The notes beneath the pieces are model-generated. The model was not told the DNA's origin. It was given only the letters and a program-made list of their open reading frames with translations, and ran no database searches. Shown piece by piece: positions 27,576-35,821 of a stretch of 43,862 nt of DNA. This stretch comes from Methylococcaceae bacterium (GTDB lineage: Bacteria > Pseudomonadota > Gammaproteobacteria > Methylococcales > Methylomonadaceae). Made by a program: the position numbers and the translations under genes. Every line of letters begins with the position of its first letter. Position 1 is the stretch's first letter. The DNA is taken from assembly GCA_006844705.1 (NCBI GenBank), contig SPJS01000103.1, positions 1-43,862 on the forward strand. The letters are read 5' to 3'.

Positions 27576-28522
27576 TCGTATTCCAGTGGAAAGTCACACA
27601 AAGCAAGGAATGCCTGGCTGACACGTGATTGATGTTCACTCAGTGGGGCAACAATATTCAATTGCCACAATAAACCGACCGGGGGGGCGATTCGACGCGA
27701 GACCAGCCCTGTACTTTCATGACGTAAAGCCTTAACCGAGGCAAAGCCCAGGCCTAAACCAGCTCTCACGCATTCCTTAATGCCGGTCACGCCAGTGACC
27801 GCAATTTTGACATCGGTTTTGATGTTGGCCTGGTTCAATGCCGTCTCTACGGCCTGCCTTGCCCCTGACCCGGGTTCACGCCAGATAATTTGGTGTGTTT
27901 CAAATACATCTAATGGCACTGCATCGGGATATTGAAAACACAAAGGATGATTATCAGGCAAAATCATGACAATTTCGTCTGTGAGCCAGGGGATTAATTG
28001 ATAATTAAAAGGCATCTGCTGACTGGAGACCGCGCCCTCCACAAATCCGAGATCGTAATTATGGATATTGGACACAATCTCGCGGGTATCTGCAGTTTCC
28101 ATATACACCTGCACCCCCGGATTATCGTGCTGCAATCGTGCGACATAATAAGGTAAAAAATAGTTGGTGATGGTCATGGTTGCGCCTATGCGCAGTACAC
28201 CGGCACTGATATCCTGCAGATTGCGCGTGTATTCGATGGCCTGTTCCAGTTCCCGTTGTACTTTCAGGGCATGCTCCAGCAATCCTTTGCCTGCCGAGGT
28301 CAGTTCAATTTTATGACCCTTACGTTCATATAATGGTTCGCCCACTTCGCCCTGCAACAATTTTAATTGTCCGGACACAGCGGGCTGCCCCAAATTGAGA
28401 AATTTGGCGGCCTGGGTAATGCTGTTAAAACGCGCCACAACAGCAAAAGTAAGTAAATGATTTGGATTCAATGCCAATTCCCGACTATATGAATAGGAAA
28501 ACAAGCTAAATTTACCAACCAT
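27572..28522 (-). CDS. LysR-family transcriptional regulator
   Basis: From the ATG at 28522 the protein has 316 residues. A TTG sixteen codons later would give the more usual LysR beginning, NPNHLLTFAVVARFNSITQA, so the true start is uncertain. The helix-turn-helix is SITQAAKFLNLGQPAVSGQL and the effector domain begins near GVLRIGATMTITNYFLP, as in CbbR/CysB-like members. It is divergent from the formate dehydrogenase genes, an arrangement like that of fdsR in Cupriavidus, and its 3' end is coupled to the metallohydrolase gene. It could therefore control formate dehydrogenase, the periplasmic relay genes, or both. Its effector is unknown. Confidence 0.88.
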   Translation of the reverse strand: MVGKFSLFSYSYSRELALNPNHLLTFAVVARFNSITQAAKFLNLGQPAVSGQLKLLQGEVGEPLYERKGHKIELTSAGKGLLEHALKVQRELEQAIEYTRNLQDISAGVLRIGATMTITNYFLPYYVARLQHDNPGVQVYMETADTREIVSNIHNYDLGFVEGAVSSQQMPFNYQLIPWLTDEIVMILPDNHPLCFQYPDAVPLDVFETHQIIWREPGSGARQAVETALNQANIKTDVKIAVTGVTGIKECVRAGLGLGFASVKALRHESTGLVSRRIAPPVGLLWQLNIVAPLSEHQSRVSQAFLALCDFPLEYE

Positions 28523-28702
28523 TAGCTAACATTTACTTTTGATATTATCATCAAAACTGATGGGTTTCCTCAAAAAAGATGACTTGAAAGTGATGTTACA
28601 GTTACGTTAAAGTGCATCTGATTTACTGTCTGATTTGAGTTTAACCTGTGTTAAAACAATCATCAGTATAATAAAACAATAAAGGCATGTTTCTATGCCC
28701 GG

Positions 28703-28860
28703 GGCGTGTATCGGGCTATGGAAATCGTTAGCGAGATGATGAGTGAGTAGCGTGCATTTTTTTGTTATGAGGCGCATAGAGGCACTACATAACAAAAAGA
28801 GCGGAAATATGCACCGCTTTACTTTTGTCGCAGTAGATTATCCATAGCCTGACCCACGCC
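28703..28860 (+). repeat. Divergent copy of the 160-bp mini-element family
   Basis: This 158-bp stretch has imperfect terminal inverted repeats (GGCGTGTATCGGGCTATGGA on the left, matching the reverse complement of the right end at 17 of 20 positions). Its interior shares blocks with the complete copy at 35567-35726, including GAGGCGCATAG, GGCACTA and CGGAAA in the same order and spacing. No target duplication is visible, so it is older or diverged. It fills most of the 407-bp gap between the LysR and formate dehydrogenase genes and leaves only about 70 bp for a formate dehydrogenase promoter downstream of it. Confidence 0.7.
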
Positions 28861-28929
28861 TGAACTTCAATGATGAATGATTTATGTGCAGCGTCATAGT
28901 CTGCCGAACATAATGTGGAGGAATAACGT

Positions 28930-30621
28930 GTGGCTGTTATAAAAATATCACCGGAGCAAATAACCAAGAAAAAACGCAGCGGCCCCAAAGGCCATGCGGT
29001 TGACCTGCAGGCTCTGGAAGATGTCAAAGCCCTGCTGGCCGATGAATCACGGCAACCAGACCTGCTGATAGAACACCTGCATAAAATTCAGGATGCCTAT
29101 CAACATATTTCCTCCCGCCATCTCGTAGCACTCGCCTACGAAATGAACCTGTCCACCGCTGAAGTTTATGAAGTCGCCTCTTTTTATCACCACTTTGATG
29201 TCGTTAAACAAGGTGAAACGCCTCCACCTGAATTAACTGTCCGTGTTTGTGAATCTGTATCCTGTGAAATGGCAGGTGCACATGAGCTGCTTGATTCACT
29301 GGAACACGGCCTGTCCGGTAAAGTACGCATTCAGAAAGTACCTTGTGTTGGACGTTGTCAGCATGCACCGGTGGCCGTTGTAGGTCAAAATCCGGTTGAC
29401 CAGGCAACCACTGAATCAGTCACCAGAACTGTAAATAATAATGATATTACAGCCCAGGTCACTGACTACATCAGCTTTGAGCAATACCAGGCTGACGGGG
29501 GGTACCAAACCCTGAAAAAAGTCATTGAAGGCACAATGAGCACTGAATCAGTCATTAAAAAGATGGAGGATTCCGGCTTGCGTGGTCTCGGTGGCGCGGG
29601 TTTCCCTGCTGGCCGTAAATGGCGCATCGTAAAAAGCTTTGAAGGTCCTCGCTTAATGGCGGTCAATATTGACGAAGGCGAACCCGGCACATTTAAAGAT
29701 CGACACTATCTGGAGCAGGACCCGCATCGTTTTCTTGAAGGTGCGATGATCGCCGCCACCTGTGTGGGGTGTGATGAAGTTTATATCTATCTGCGTGATG
29801 AATATGCCGGTTGTCGTGAAATTCTTACCAAAGAAATCGACAATCTGGTGAATAATCCGCCGTCACAAATATATCGCATGCCCCCCATCCACTTACGTCG
29901 TGGTGCCGGAGCCTATATCTGCGGTGAAGAATCGGCGATGATCGAATCGATAGAAGGTAAACGCGGCATGCCGCGTTTACGTCCCCCGTTTGTTGCAGAA
30001 GTCGGTCTGTTTGGCAGGCCCACGCTGGAACATAATATGGAATCAGTTTACTGGGTTCGGGACATTGTCGAAAAAGGCCCTGACTGGTTCTCTTCCCACG
30101 GACGACATGACAGAAAAGGCCTGCGTTCTTTTTCTGTATCTGGCCGCGTGAACAAACCCGGCGTACACCTTGCCCCAGCCGGTATCACCGTAAAAGAATT
30201 GATCGAAGAATATTGCGAAGGCATGCTGGAAGGCCATACGTTTTACGGTTATTTTCCAGGTGGTGCTTCAGGCGGTATCCTGCCGGCATCCATGGGCGAT
30301 ATCCCCCTCGATTTTGACACATTGAATCCACACGGCTGTTTTATCGGTTCTGCCGCAGTTATCATCTTTTCCGATCAGGACAAGGCAAAAGACCTGGCAC
30401 TCAATGCTATGAAGTTTTTTGAGGATGAATCTTGCGGCCAATGTACGCCTTGCCGCGTAGGTACTGAAAAAGCCGCGACGCTGATGAGCAAGAATGCGTG
30501 GGATCAGGATTTACTTGAAGAACTGTCATCAGTCATGGTGGATGCATCCATCTGTGGCCTGGGACAGGCGGCCCCCAATCCCTTGCGCTGCATTATGAAA
30601 TTTTTCCCTGAAGAACTTTAA
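28930..30621 (+). CDS. fdh1B: NAD-dependent formate dehydrogenase beta subunit (NuoE-NuoF fusion)
   Basis: A GGAGG at 28916-28920 precedes the GTG start. The 563-residue protein joins two Complex I-like modules. Residues about 30-165 are NuoE-like with a [2Fe-2S] site (RVCESVSCEMAG and VPCVGRCQHAP). Residues about 200-560 are NuoF-like with the NAD loop GLRGLGGAGFPAGRKW, the FMN region GEPGTFKDRHYLEQDPH, GAGAYICGEESAMIESIEGK and the [4Fe-4S] motif CGQCTPCRVG. This fusion and length match Fdh1B of the Methylorubrum extorquens tungsten formate dehydrogenase, rather than the separate fdsG and fdsB genes of Cupriavidus. It passes electrons from the alpha subunit to NAD. The alpha gene follows 20 bp downstream. 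Confidence 0.92.
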   Translation: MAVIKISPEQITKKKRSGPKGHAVDLQALEDVKALLADESRQPDLLIEHLHKIQDAYQHISSRHLVALAYEMNLSTAEVYEVASFYHHFDVVKQGETPPPELTVRVCESVSCEMAGAHELLDSLEHGLSGKVRIQKVPCVGRCQHAPVAVVGQNPVDQATTESVTRTVNNNDITAQVTDYISFEQYQADGGYQTLKKVIEGTMSTESVIKKMEDSGLRGLGGAGFPAGRKWRIVKSFEGPRLMAVNIDEGEPGTFKDRHYLEQDPHRFLEGAMIAATCVGCDEVYIYLRDEYAGCREILTKEIDNLVNNPPSQIYRMPPIHLRRGAGAYICGEESAMIESIEGKRGMPRLRPPFVAEVGLFGRPTLEHNMESVYWVRDIVEKGPDWFSSHGRHDRKGLRSFSVSGRVNKPGVHLAPAGITVKELIEEYCEGMLEGHTFYGYFPGGASGGILPASMGDIPLDFDTLNPHGCFIGSAAVIIFSDQDKAKDLALNAMKFFEDESCGQCTPCRVGTEKAATLMSKNAWDQDLLEELSSVMVDASICGLGQAAPNPLRCIMKFFPEEL

Positions 30622-30641
30622 CCCTGAGAGTGTAAATCATC

Positions 30642-33416
30642 ATGGCTGCAAACCCTGATTTAATGAATGAAGCATCTGTCAATTTTACGCTGGATGGCGA
30701 ACAGGTTTCCGCATACCCGGGAGAAACCATCCTGCAGACAGCCAAACGCCTGAATAAGGAAATCCCCCACTTATGTTACAAGGACGGCATGCGCCCGGAC
30801 GGTAACTGCCGTGCCTGTGTGGTTGAAATCGAAGGCGAACGCGTTCTGGCCCCTTCCTGTTGCCGCATGCCTAACCCAGGCATGAATGTAGACAGCACCA
30901 GCGAACGCGCAGTGAAATCCCAAAAAATGGTGGTGGAACTGCTTAAATCCGATATGCCGAAACAAGGCAAATCGCCTTACAAACTGGATTCAGAACTGGA
31001 CTACTGGGCTGACAAGCTTGACGTCAGTGCACCTCGTTTTGAAAGCCGCAAACAACCAGCGGCCGACCTGTCTCACCCGGCGATCTCAGTCAATCTGGAT
31101 GCCTGCATCCAGTGTACCCGCTGCCTGCGTGCCTGTCGTGAAGAACAAATGAATGATGTCATTGGCTATGCCAAGCGTGGCCATCATTCCGAAATCGTCT
31201 TTGATATTGCTGACCCTATGGGAGCCAGCAGTTGTGTTGCCTGTGGTGAATGTGTGCAGGCCTGCCCTACCGGTGCCTTGATGCCGTCCAACAATGTCGG
31301 CCTTGAAGTGGCAGACAAAACGGTTGATTCCACCTGCCCTTATTGCGGCGTTGGTTGTTTGATCAAATATCATGTCAAAGACAATAAAATCCTCTATACC
31401 GAAGGCCGTGACGGCTTCACTAACCATTTCAGACTGTGTGTTAAAGGACGTTACGGCTTCAACTACATCCACAACCCGTTACGTCTGACCACACCGCTGA
31501 TCCGTAAAGAAGGCGTGGCCAAAACTACCGAACTGCTTGATCCCAACGATCTCGACAAGGTGTTCAGAGAAGCCAGCTGGGAGGAAGCGCTGGATTTTGC
31601 CGCCCATGGCCTGAAGAAAATCCGTGATGAAAAAGGCAAAAAAGCGCTGGCAGGCCTCGGCTCTGCAAAAGGCAGTAACGAAGAAGCCTATTTGTTCCAG
31701 AAACTGATTCGTACCGGATTCGGTTCAAACAATGTCGATCACTGCACCCGTTTGTGTCACGCATCATCAGTTGTCGCTTTGCTTGAATGTCTGGGTTCCG
31801 GTGCGGTATCCAATCCGGTTGAAGATGTTAAAAAGGCCGAAGTCATTATTCTTATCGGTGCCAACCCGACTGTGAACCATCCGGTTGGCGCAACCTTTAT
31901 GAAGAATGCCACCAAGAACGGTACCAAAATCATATTGATGGATCCTAACCGGACATCAATCGCCAAATATGCATCGCATGTGTTGCAGTTCCGTCCGGAT
32001 ACTGACGTTGCCTTGTTGAACGGCATTATGCACGTCATTCTTGAAGAAAACCTGCAAAACGATAGCTATATTTCGCGCTATACCGAAGACTTCCAGCTCA
32101 TGAGTAGTCACTTAAAGCAATATAGTCCGGAGAAAGTGGCGCCGATTTGCGGCATTGATGCTGACACCATTAGAGATGTTGCGCGTTTGTATGCGACATC
32201 AAAAGGCTCGATGATTTTATGGGGTATGGGTGTATCACAGCATATCCATGGCACGGATAATGCGCGTTGTCTGATTGCCCTTGCATTGATGACCGGCCAG
32301 ATTGGCCGCCCCGGCACAGGATTACATCCATTACGTGGCCAAAACAATGTACAGGGTGCTTCAGATGTCGGACTGATCCCAATGGTTTACCCGGATTATG
32401 AATCCGTTGAAGACCCTGAATTTCGCGCTAAATATGAAAAACTCTGGAATACAGAGCTCGATCCGGAACGTGGTCTGACGACTGTGGAAATGATTCACGC
32501 TATTTTGGACAAGAATGTATTCGGCATGTATGTTGAAGGTGAAAACCCGGCCATGTCTGACCCTAACCAGAATCATGCTCGTGAAGCCTTTGCAAACCTC
32601 GAGCACCTAGTGGTTCAGGATATCTTTCTGACAGAAACCGCCGGGTTTGCTGATGTGATTCTGCCTGCGTCGGCGTTCTACGAAAAAGACGGGACCTTCT
32701 CCAATACCGATCGCCGTGTCCAAATGGGACGCCAGGCTGTCAACCCGCCGGGTGAAGCACGTCAGGACTTGTGGATAATTCAGGAAATTGCTAAACGCCT
32801 GGGTTGTGACTGGAATTACAACGGCCCGGAAGATGTTTTCAACGAGATGCGTGCCTGCATGACCAGTATTGCCGGCATGACCTGGGAACGTCTGGAGAAT
32901 GAAGACTCACTTACCTATCCACTGGAAAATATCGGTGATCCGGGTGAACCGGTTATCTTTACCGACGGCTTCCCGACTGAAACTGGTAAGGGAAAATTTG
33001 TCCCGGCTCCGTTTATTCACGCTGATGAATTACCGGATGATGAATTTCCTTGGATTTTCATTACTGGACGCCAATTGGAGCACTGGCATACCGGCAGTAT
33101 GACACGTCATGCAAGCACCCTGGATGCGATTGAACCCGATCCGGTTATCACCATTCACCCTGAAGATATGCAAAAAATCGGTGTGGAACCTGGCGGCTTG
33201 ATCACCATTGAATCACGCCGTGGCAAAATTACCGCCTACGCCCGCACAGATATGGGGATTCAACGCGGCAGCCTGTTTATGGCGTTCTGTTATAACGAAG
33301 CCAGTGCCAACCTGATTACCAATGAAGCGCTGGATCCGTCAGCCAAGATTCCGGAATTCAAATTCTGTGCAATCAAGGCATATCCAGGTGGTGAAATTGA
33401 CCGTAGAATTAATTAG
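30642..33416 (+). CDS. fdh1A: Formate dehydrogenase alpha subunit, Mo/W-bis-MGD type
   Basis: This 924-residue catalytic subunit starts with a [2Fe-2S] domain (HLCYKDGMRPDGNCRACVVE). It continues with the NuoG-type segment (DACIQCTRCLRACREEQ) and an 8-cysteine ferredoxin part ending CVACGECVQACPTGAL, then enters the molybdopterin domain with the [4Fe-4S] motif STCPYCGVGC. The metal ligand is Cys372 followed by His373 in DHCTRLCHASS, so this is a cysteine, not selenocysteine, enzyme. The C-terminal molybdopterin-binding barrel is complete (FITGRQLEHWHTGSMTRHA). It oxidises formate to CO2 in the cytoplasm. Whether the metal is W or Mo cannot be read from sequence. Maturation genes such as fdhD are not next to it. 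Its stop codon lies within the target duplication of a mini-element. Confidence 0.95.
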   Translation: MAANPDLMNEASVNFTLDGEQVSAYPGETILQTAKRLNKEIPHLCYKDGMRPDGNCRACVVEIEGERVLAPSCCRMPNPGMNVDSTSERAVKSQKMVVELLKSDMPKQGKSPYKLDSELDYWADKLDVSAPRFESRKQPAADLSHPAISVNLDACIQCTRCLRACREEQMNDVIGYAKRGHHSEIVFDIADPMGASSCVACGECVQACPTGALMPSNNVGLEVADKTVDSTCPYCGVGCLIKYHVKDNKILYTEGRDGFTNHFRLCVKGRYGFNYIHNPLRLTTPLIRKEGVAKTTELLDPNDLDKVFREASWEEALDFAAHGLKKIRDEKGKKALAGLGSAKGSNEEAYLFQKLIRTGFGSNNVDHCTRLCHASSVVALLECLGSGAVSNPVEDVKKAEVIILIGANPTVNHPVGATFMKNATKNGTKIILMDPNRTSIAKYASHVLQFRPDTDVALLNGIMHVILEENLQNDSYISRYTEDFQLMSSHLKQYSPEKVAPICGIDADTIRDVARLYATSKGSMILWGMGVSQHIHGTDNARCLIALALMTGQIGRPGTGLHPLRGQNNVQGASDVGLIPMVYPDYESVEDPEFRAKYEKLWNTELDPERGLTTVEMIHAILDKNVFGMYVEGENPAMSDPNQNHAREAFANLEHLVVQDIFLTETAGFADVILPASAFYEKDGTFSNTDRRVQMGRQAVNPPGEARQDLWIIQEIAKRLGCDWNYNGPEDVFNEMRACMTSIAGMTWERLENEDSLTYPLENIGDPGEPVIFTDGFPTETGKGKFVPAPFIHADELPDDEFPWIFITGRQLEHWHTGSMTRHASTLDAIEPDPVITIHPEDMQKIGVEPGGLITIESRRGKITAYARTDMGIQRGSLFMAFCYNEASANLITNEALDPSAKIPEFKFCAIKAYPGGEIDRRIN

Positions 33417-33494
33417 GGAACCTCTGATTAAGTTGGTTAGAATTTAGCGACAGTTTTAGCAAGCTAAAAATAATTGGACTTGATCAGAGGTTCC
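33417..33494. repeat. 78-bp IS5-like mini-element (MITE) with TTAG target duplication
   Basis: GGAACCTCTGATTAAG at 33417-33432 and CTTGATCAGAGGTTCC at 33479-33494 are terminal inverted repeats with one mismatch. TTAG occurs on both sides (33413-33416 and 33495-33498), which fits the 4-base YTAR target of IS5-family elements, and the end sequence resembles ends of that family. Inside is a perfect TTTTAGC-AA-GCTAAAA hairpin at 33454-33469. No coding capacity. It may also act as a transcription terminator for formate dehydrogenase. Confidence 0.7.
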
Positions 33495-33498
33495 TTAG

Positions 33499-33753
33499 CT
33501 TCACTTTAGAAGAACGTGTTGCCATATCAAATGGCAGCACACACTCTTATCATTGATTGATTCCGAATTTTGCCATATGGACAAACCTTTGGTTTTTAAC
33601 CGGTCTTCTTTTAGGGAACGCGGACACTTCAGTACTTGTTTTACTGTCTCTCCCATTTATCAGATTGTGTTTAATTGTTCATCAAAAGCAGTGCATTAAA
33701 ATAAGGCGCTCACTACACTTTAACCCTGTTTATGCGCACTCCTTTTTTGGTCT
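33499..33753. other. Gap without a recognisable gene
   Basis: A 66-codon frame at 33557-33757 is hydrophobic but has no family features or ribosome binding site. With the mini-element to its left this makes a 337-bp non-coding gap between converging genes. Confidence 0.4.
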
Positions 33754-34419
33754 CTAATCGTCTAGTAACGAATTAATCACCCACTCAAGATCAGAAAAAA
33801 AGCCAAATTCTTTCGCTTTTAGTACGCCCTGCTTATCAATGACGAGATGCGAAGGTGTTCCCTGTAGTTGATAATGTTTGAATGTCTCACCGAAACGAAA
33901 ACGTGCGTTTAAATACGCCTTCACTTTCTCTTCAATCTGCTGTTGTTCAAAAGTAGTACGCTGACTAAATTCAGGGATGTACTGCGTGATAAACTCAGCA
34001 ATTTCTTCATGTGTCGTTTCACCGGGCAAACTTATAATATTGTCCATCGCCAGCGGAAACGGAATATGAAACGGCAATTTTCCATCATCCAGCTTCCCTT
34101 CCTGTTGCAGAACTCGCCGGGTTTCACCCATCACCACATGTTCATTTGCCATTAGCTTCAGGTTATCCAGCGTGTTTAATGAAAAATCCTCAAATGCCGT
34201 AGCGATGCCGATGACGTCCAGCCCTTGTTCATGAAATCGATGGTACACATCAACGGCCTGCGGCAGACTATACAAAAAACAGCCGGGGCAGTTGACCTGA
34301 AACACTTCAATCAGAACAACGTGTCCCCGTAACTGCTCAATTTCAACCGCATCACCCTGCACCCAATCTGAAACAGAAAAGGAGGGAGCCACACCTCCAA
34401 TATTAGTTGTCTGGCTCAT
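33754..34419 (-). CDS. Thioredoxin-like/TlpA-family redox protein
   Basis: This 221-residue protein has a thioredoxin fold in the AhpC/TlpA style: GGVAPSFSVSDWVQGDAVEI, then HVVLIEVFQVNCPGCFLYSL with a CPGC active site (Cys44 and Cys47), and the cis-Pro region YQLQGTPSHLVIDKQG near residue 190. There is no signal peptide, so it should be cytoplasmic, unlike most TlpA proteins. A long helical insertion of about 85-170 lies between the active site and the cis-Pro strand. Its reaction partner is unknown. The ParB-domain gene lies 35 bp upstream on the same strand, so the two may be co-transcribed. Confidence 0.75.
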   Translation of the reverse strand: MSQTTNIGGVAPSFSVSDWVQGDAVEIEQLRGHVVLIEVFQVNCPGCFLYSLPQAVDVYHRFHEQGLDVIGIATAFEDFSLNTLDNLKLMANEHVVMGETRRVLQQEGKLDDGKLPFHIPFPLAMDNIISLPGETTHEEIAEFITQYIPEFSQRTTFEQQQIEEKVKAYLNARFRFGETFKHYQLQGTPSHLVIDKQGVLKAKEFGFFSDLEWVINSLLDD

Positions 34420-34454
34420 ACATCATGATGTTTATGCGTATTCACACGCCACAG

Positions 34455-35252
34455 TCATTTATCGGCCCACAATACCGGAAAGGCTTTTTTGGCGCGCTCA
34501 ATCGCCTCTTGTTCCACATCCTTACCTTGCAAGGTGAGCAATAATGCATACAAATCTTCCGAACTGACTTCAAATGTACGCTTTGGATCATCCTCCACAA
34601 ACTTTGACAAATGTTTGATCGTTTTATGCATAGGCAGGGGTTTAGGCCTGGCTTTTTTGGCGGGTTGAGCCAGCCCCTGTTCGATAATCTCTTTTTCCTG
34701 TCCCACCGGTGCCTGTAGCGATTTACGCAGAATCTCTTTAGCTCTCGCCCAGGACAACTCCCCTGCCGCCAATTTAGCAAGCATGGCTGCAGGTGCCAAT
34801 GGCGCGAATCGAATTATATCGTCTATCCAGCTGACACTTTTATCGAAAAACTCAGCAATGCGCTCTTTAGGCCAATTGGCATTATTCAAATAAATCACGG
34901 TTTGAAAATAGTCAGTGATTTTGGTATCCACACGGTCTGAATTCAACTTCAAATTCAATGCTTTGATCTCATCCGGATCACCCGAAACCACCCGTACATC
35001 TACACGATCGAAATACCCCGGATTGGCATAACGGATGGCATGGATCGCCTGCATACGATGAAAACCGCCGACCAGATAATACTCCTGACTATTGCGCTCC
35101 CACACCACAAGTGGCTCAAACAACCCGTTGCTCAGAATATCCTTTTCCAGATGCGCCACCTTGGCTAAATCCAGCGTACGATGATTGGTTAACGTATGAT
35201 GATATTCAATTTGTTCGATGGGTAAATATTCGTAGCGTTTGGTAGCCAGCAT
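34455..35252 (-). CDS. ParB-domain (ParB/Spo0J N-terminal-like) protein
   Basis: The 265-residue protein begins with a ParB-like N-terminal domain: YLPIEQIEYHHTLTNHRTLD, then LEKDILSNGLFEPLVVWERN, and the CTP/nuclease box VGGFHRMQAIHA in place of the GxRR of chromosomal ParB. A helix-turn-helix-like middle (IAEFFDKSVSWIDDIIRFAP, LSWARAKEILRKSL) and a charged C-terminus follow. No parA lies beside it, so a role in chromosome partition is unlikely; orphan members often act as regulators or sit on mobile elements. Function unknown. Confidence 0.7.
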   Translation of the reverse strand: MLATKRYEYLPIEQIEYHHTLTNHRTLDLAKVAHLEKDILSNGLFEPLVVWERNSQEYYLVGGFHRMQAIHAIRYANPGYFDRVDVRVVSGDPDEIKALNLKLNSDRVDTKITDYFQTVIYLNNANWPKERIAEFFDKSVSWIDDIIRFAPLAPAAMLAKLAAGELSWARAKEILRKSLQAPVGQEKEIIEQGLAQPAKKARPKPLPMHKTIKHLSKFVEDDPKRTFEVSSEDLYALLLTLQGKDVEQEAIERAKKAFPVLWADK

Positions 35253-35566
35253 TAACGGTCCTCTTAGGGAAAATGATTGAACATAATAAGTCGAGTGTAT
35301 TACTTAACCCCATCTTTGGACAAGCGTAAACTGGATGAAATGGTTTTTTCCTGTTGTTTTTCAGCAGGATTACACACCGAGCGTATCTGAATGACTAAAT
35401 TGAAAGCGGTTGTTTTTGTGTTGCAAAAAACACCTGCCAAAAAATTCGTGACCCCTCACCGCTGTTGCAGGAAAAATAAAGCGACATTAGCAATCACGCA
35501 CGGAACTTTGCTCATAATCAGCTATGCCTCGCGCAGTGCGGGCGAGTTTTTTGTCAGCTTTCCTAG

Positions 35567-35726
35567 GAGGCTGTCGGGTTATGGAGTTCGTCGCGAGGCG
35601 AGTGGGGCATCGCGTGGATTTTTTTGATCTTTTGAGGCGCATAGTGGCACTAGGTAACGAAAAAGACCGGAAAAATCAGCCGAAGTCTCATCGCCGCAGT
35701 AGAATCATCCATTATCCGACAGTCTC
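35567..35726 (+). repeat. Complete 160-bp mini-element (MITE) with CTAG target duplication
   Basis: The terminal inverted repeats are GAGGCTGTCGGGTTATGGA on the left and TCCATTATCCGACAGTCTC on the right, pairing at 16 of 19 positions. CTAG stands on both sides (35563-35566 and 35727-35730), as expected of an IS5-type transposase target (YTAR). There is no coding potential. Related sequences lie at 28703-28860 and 18137-18180. The rest of the 569-bp gap between the ParB-domain gene and the radical SAM gene holds no gene I can support; a 78-codon frame at 35391-35627 runs into the element and has no family features. Confidence 0.85.
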
Positions 35727-35821
35727 CTAGAGACCGTGATGTCCCTGACGATAAATTCTGACTAACGGGTTAGCAAGGTATAATTGAAGCATCTTGTTGT
35801 ATCCGGTTCTGCATTCACACC

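Noticed and set aside
33557..33757. 66-codon hydrophobic frame after formate dehydrogenase
   Set aside because: No start signal, no similarity that I can recognise, and it overlaps the end of the opposite redox gene.
34455..35252. Chromosome partition ParB
   Set aside because: No parA partner beside it, no parS-like sites seen, and the nuclease/CTP box is VGGFHRM rather than the GxRR form of chromosomal ParB.
35391..35627. 78-codon frame running into the 160-bp mini-element
   Set aside because: About a third of it is mini-element sequence and the rest shows no protein features.
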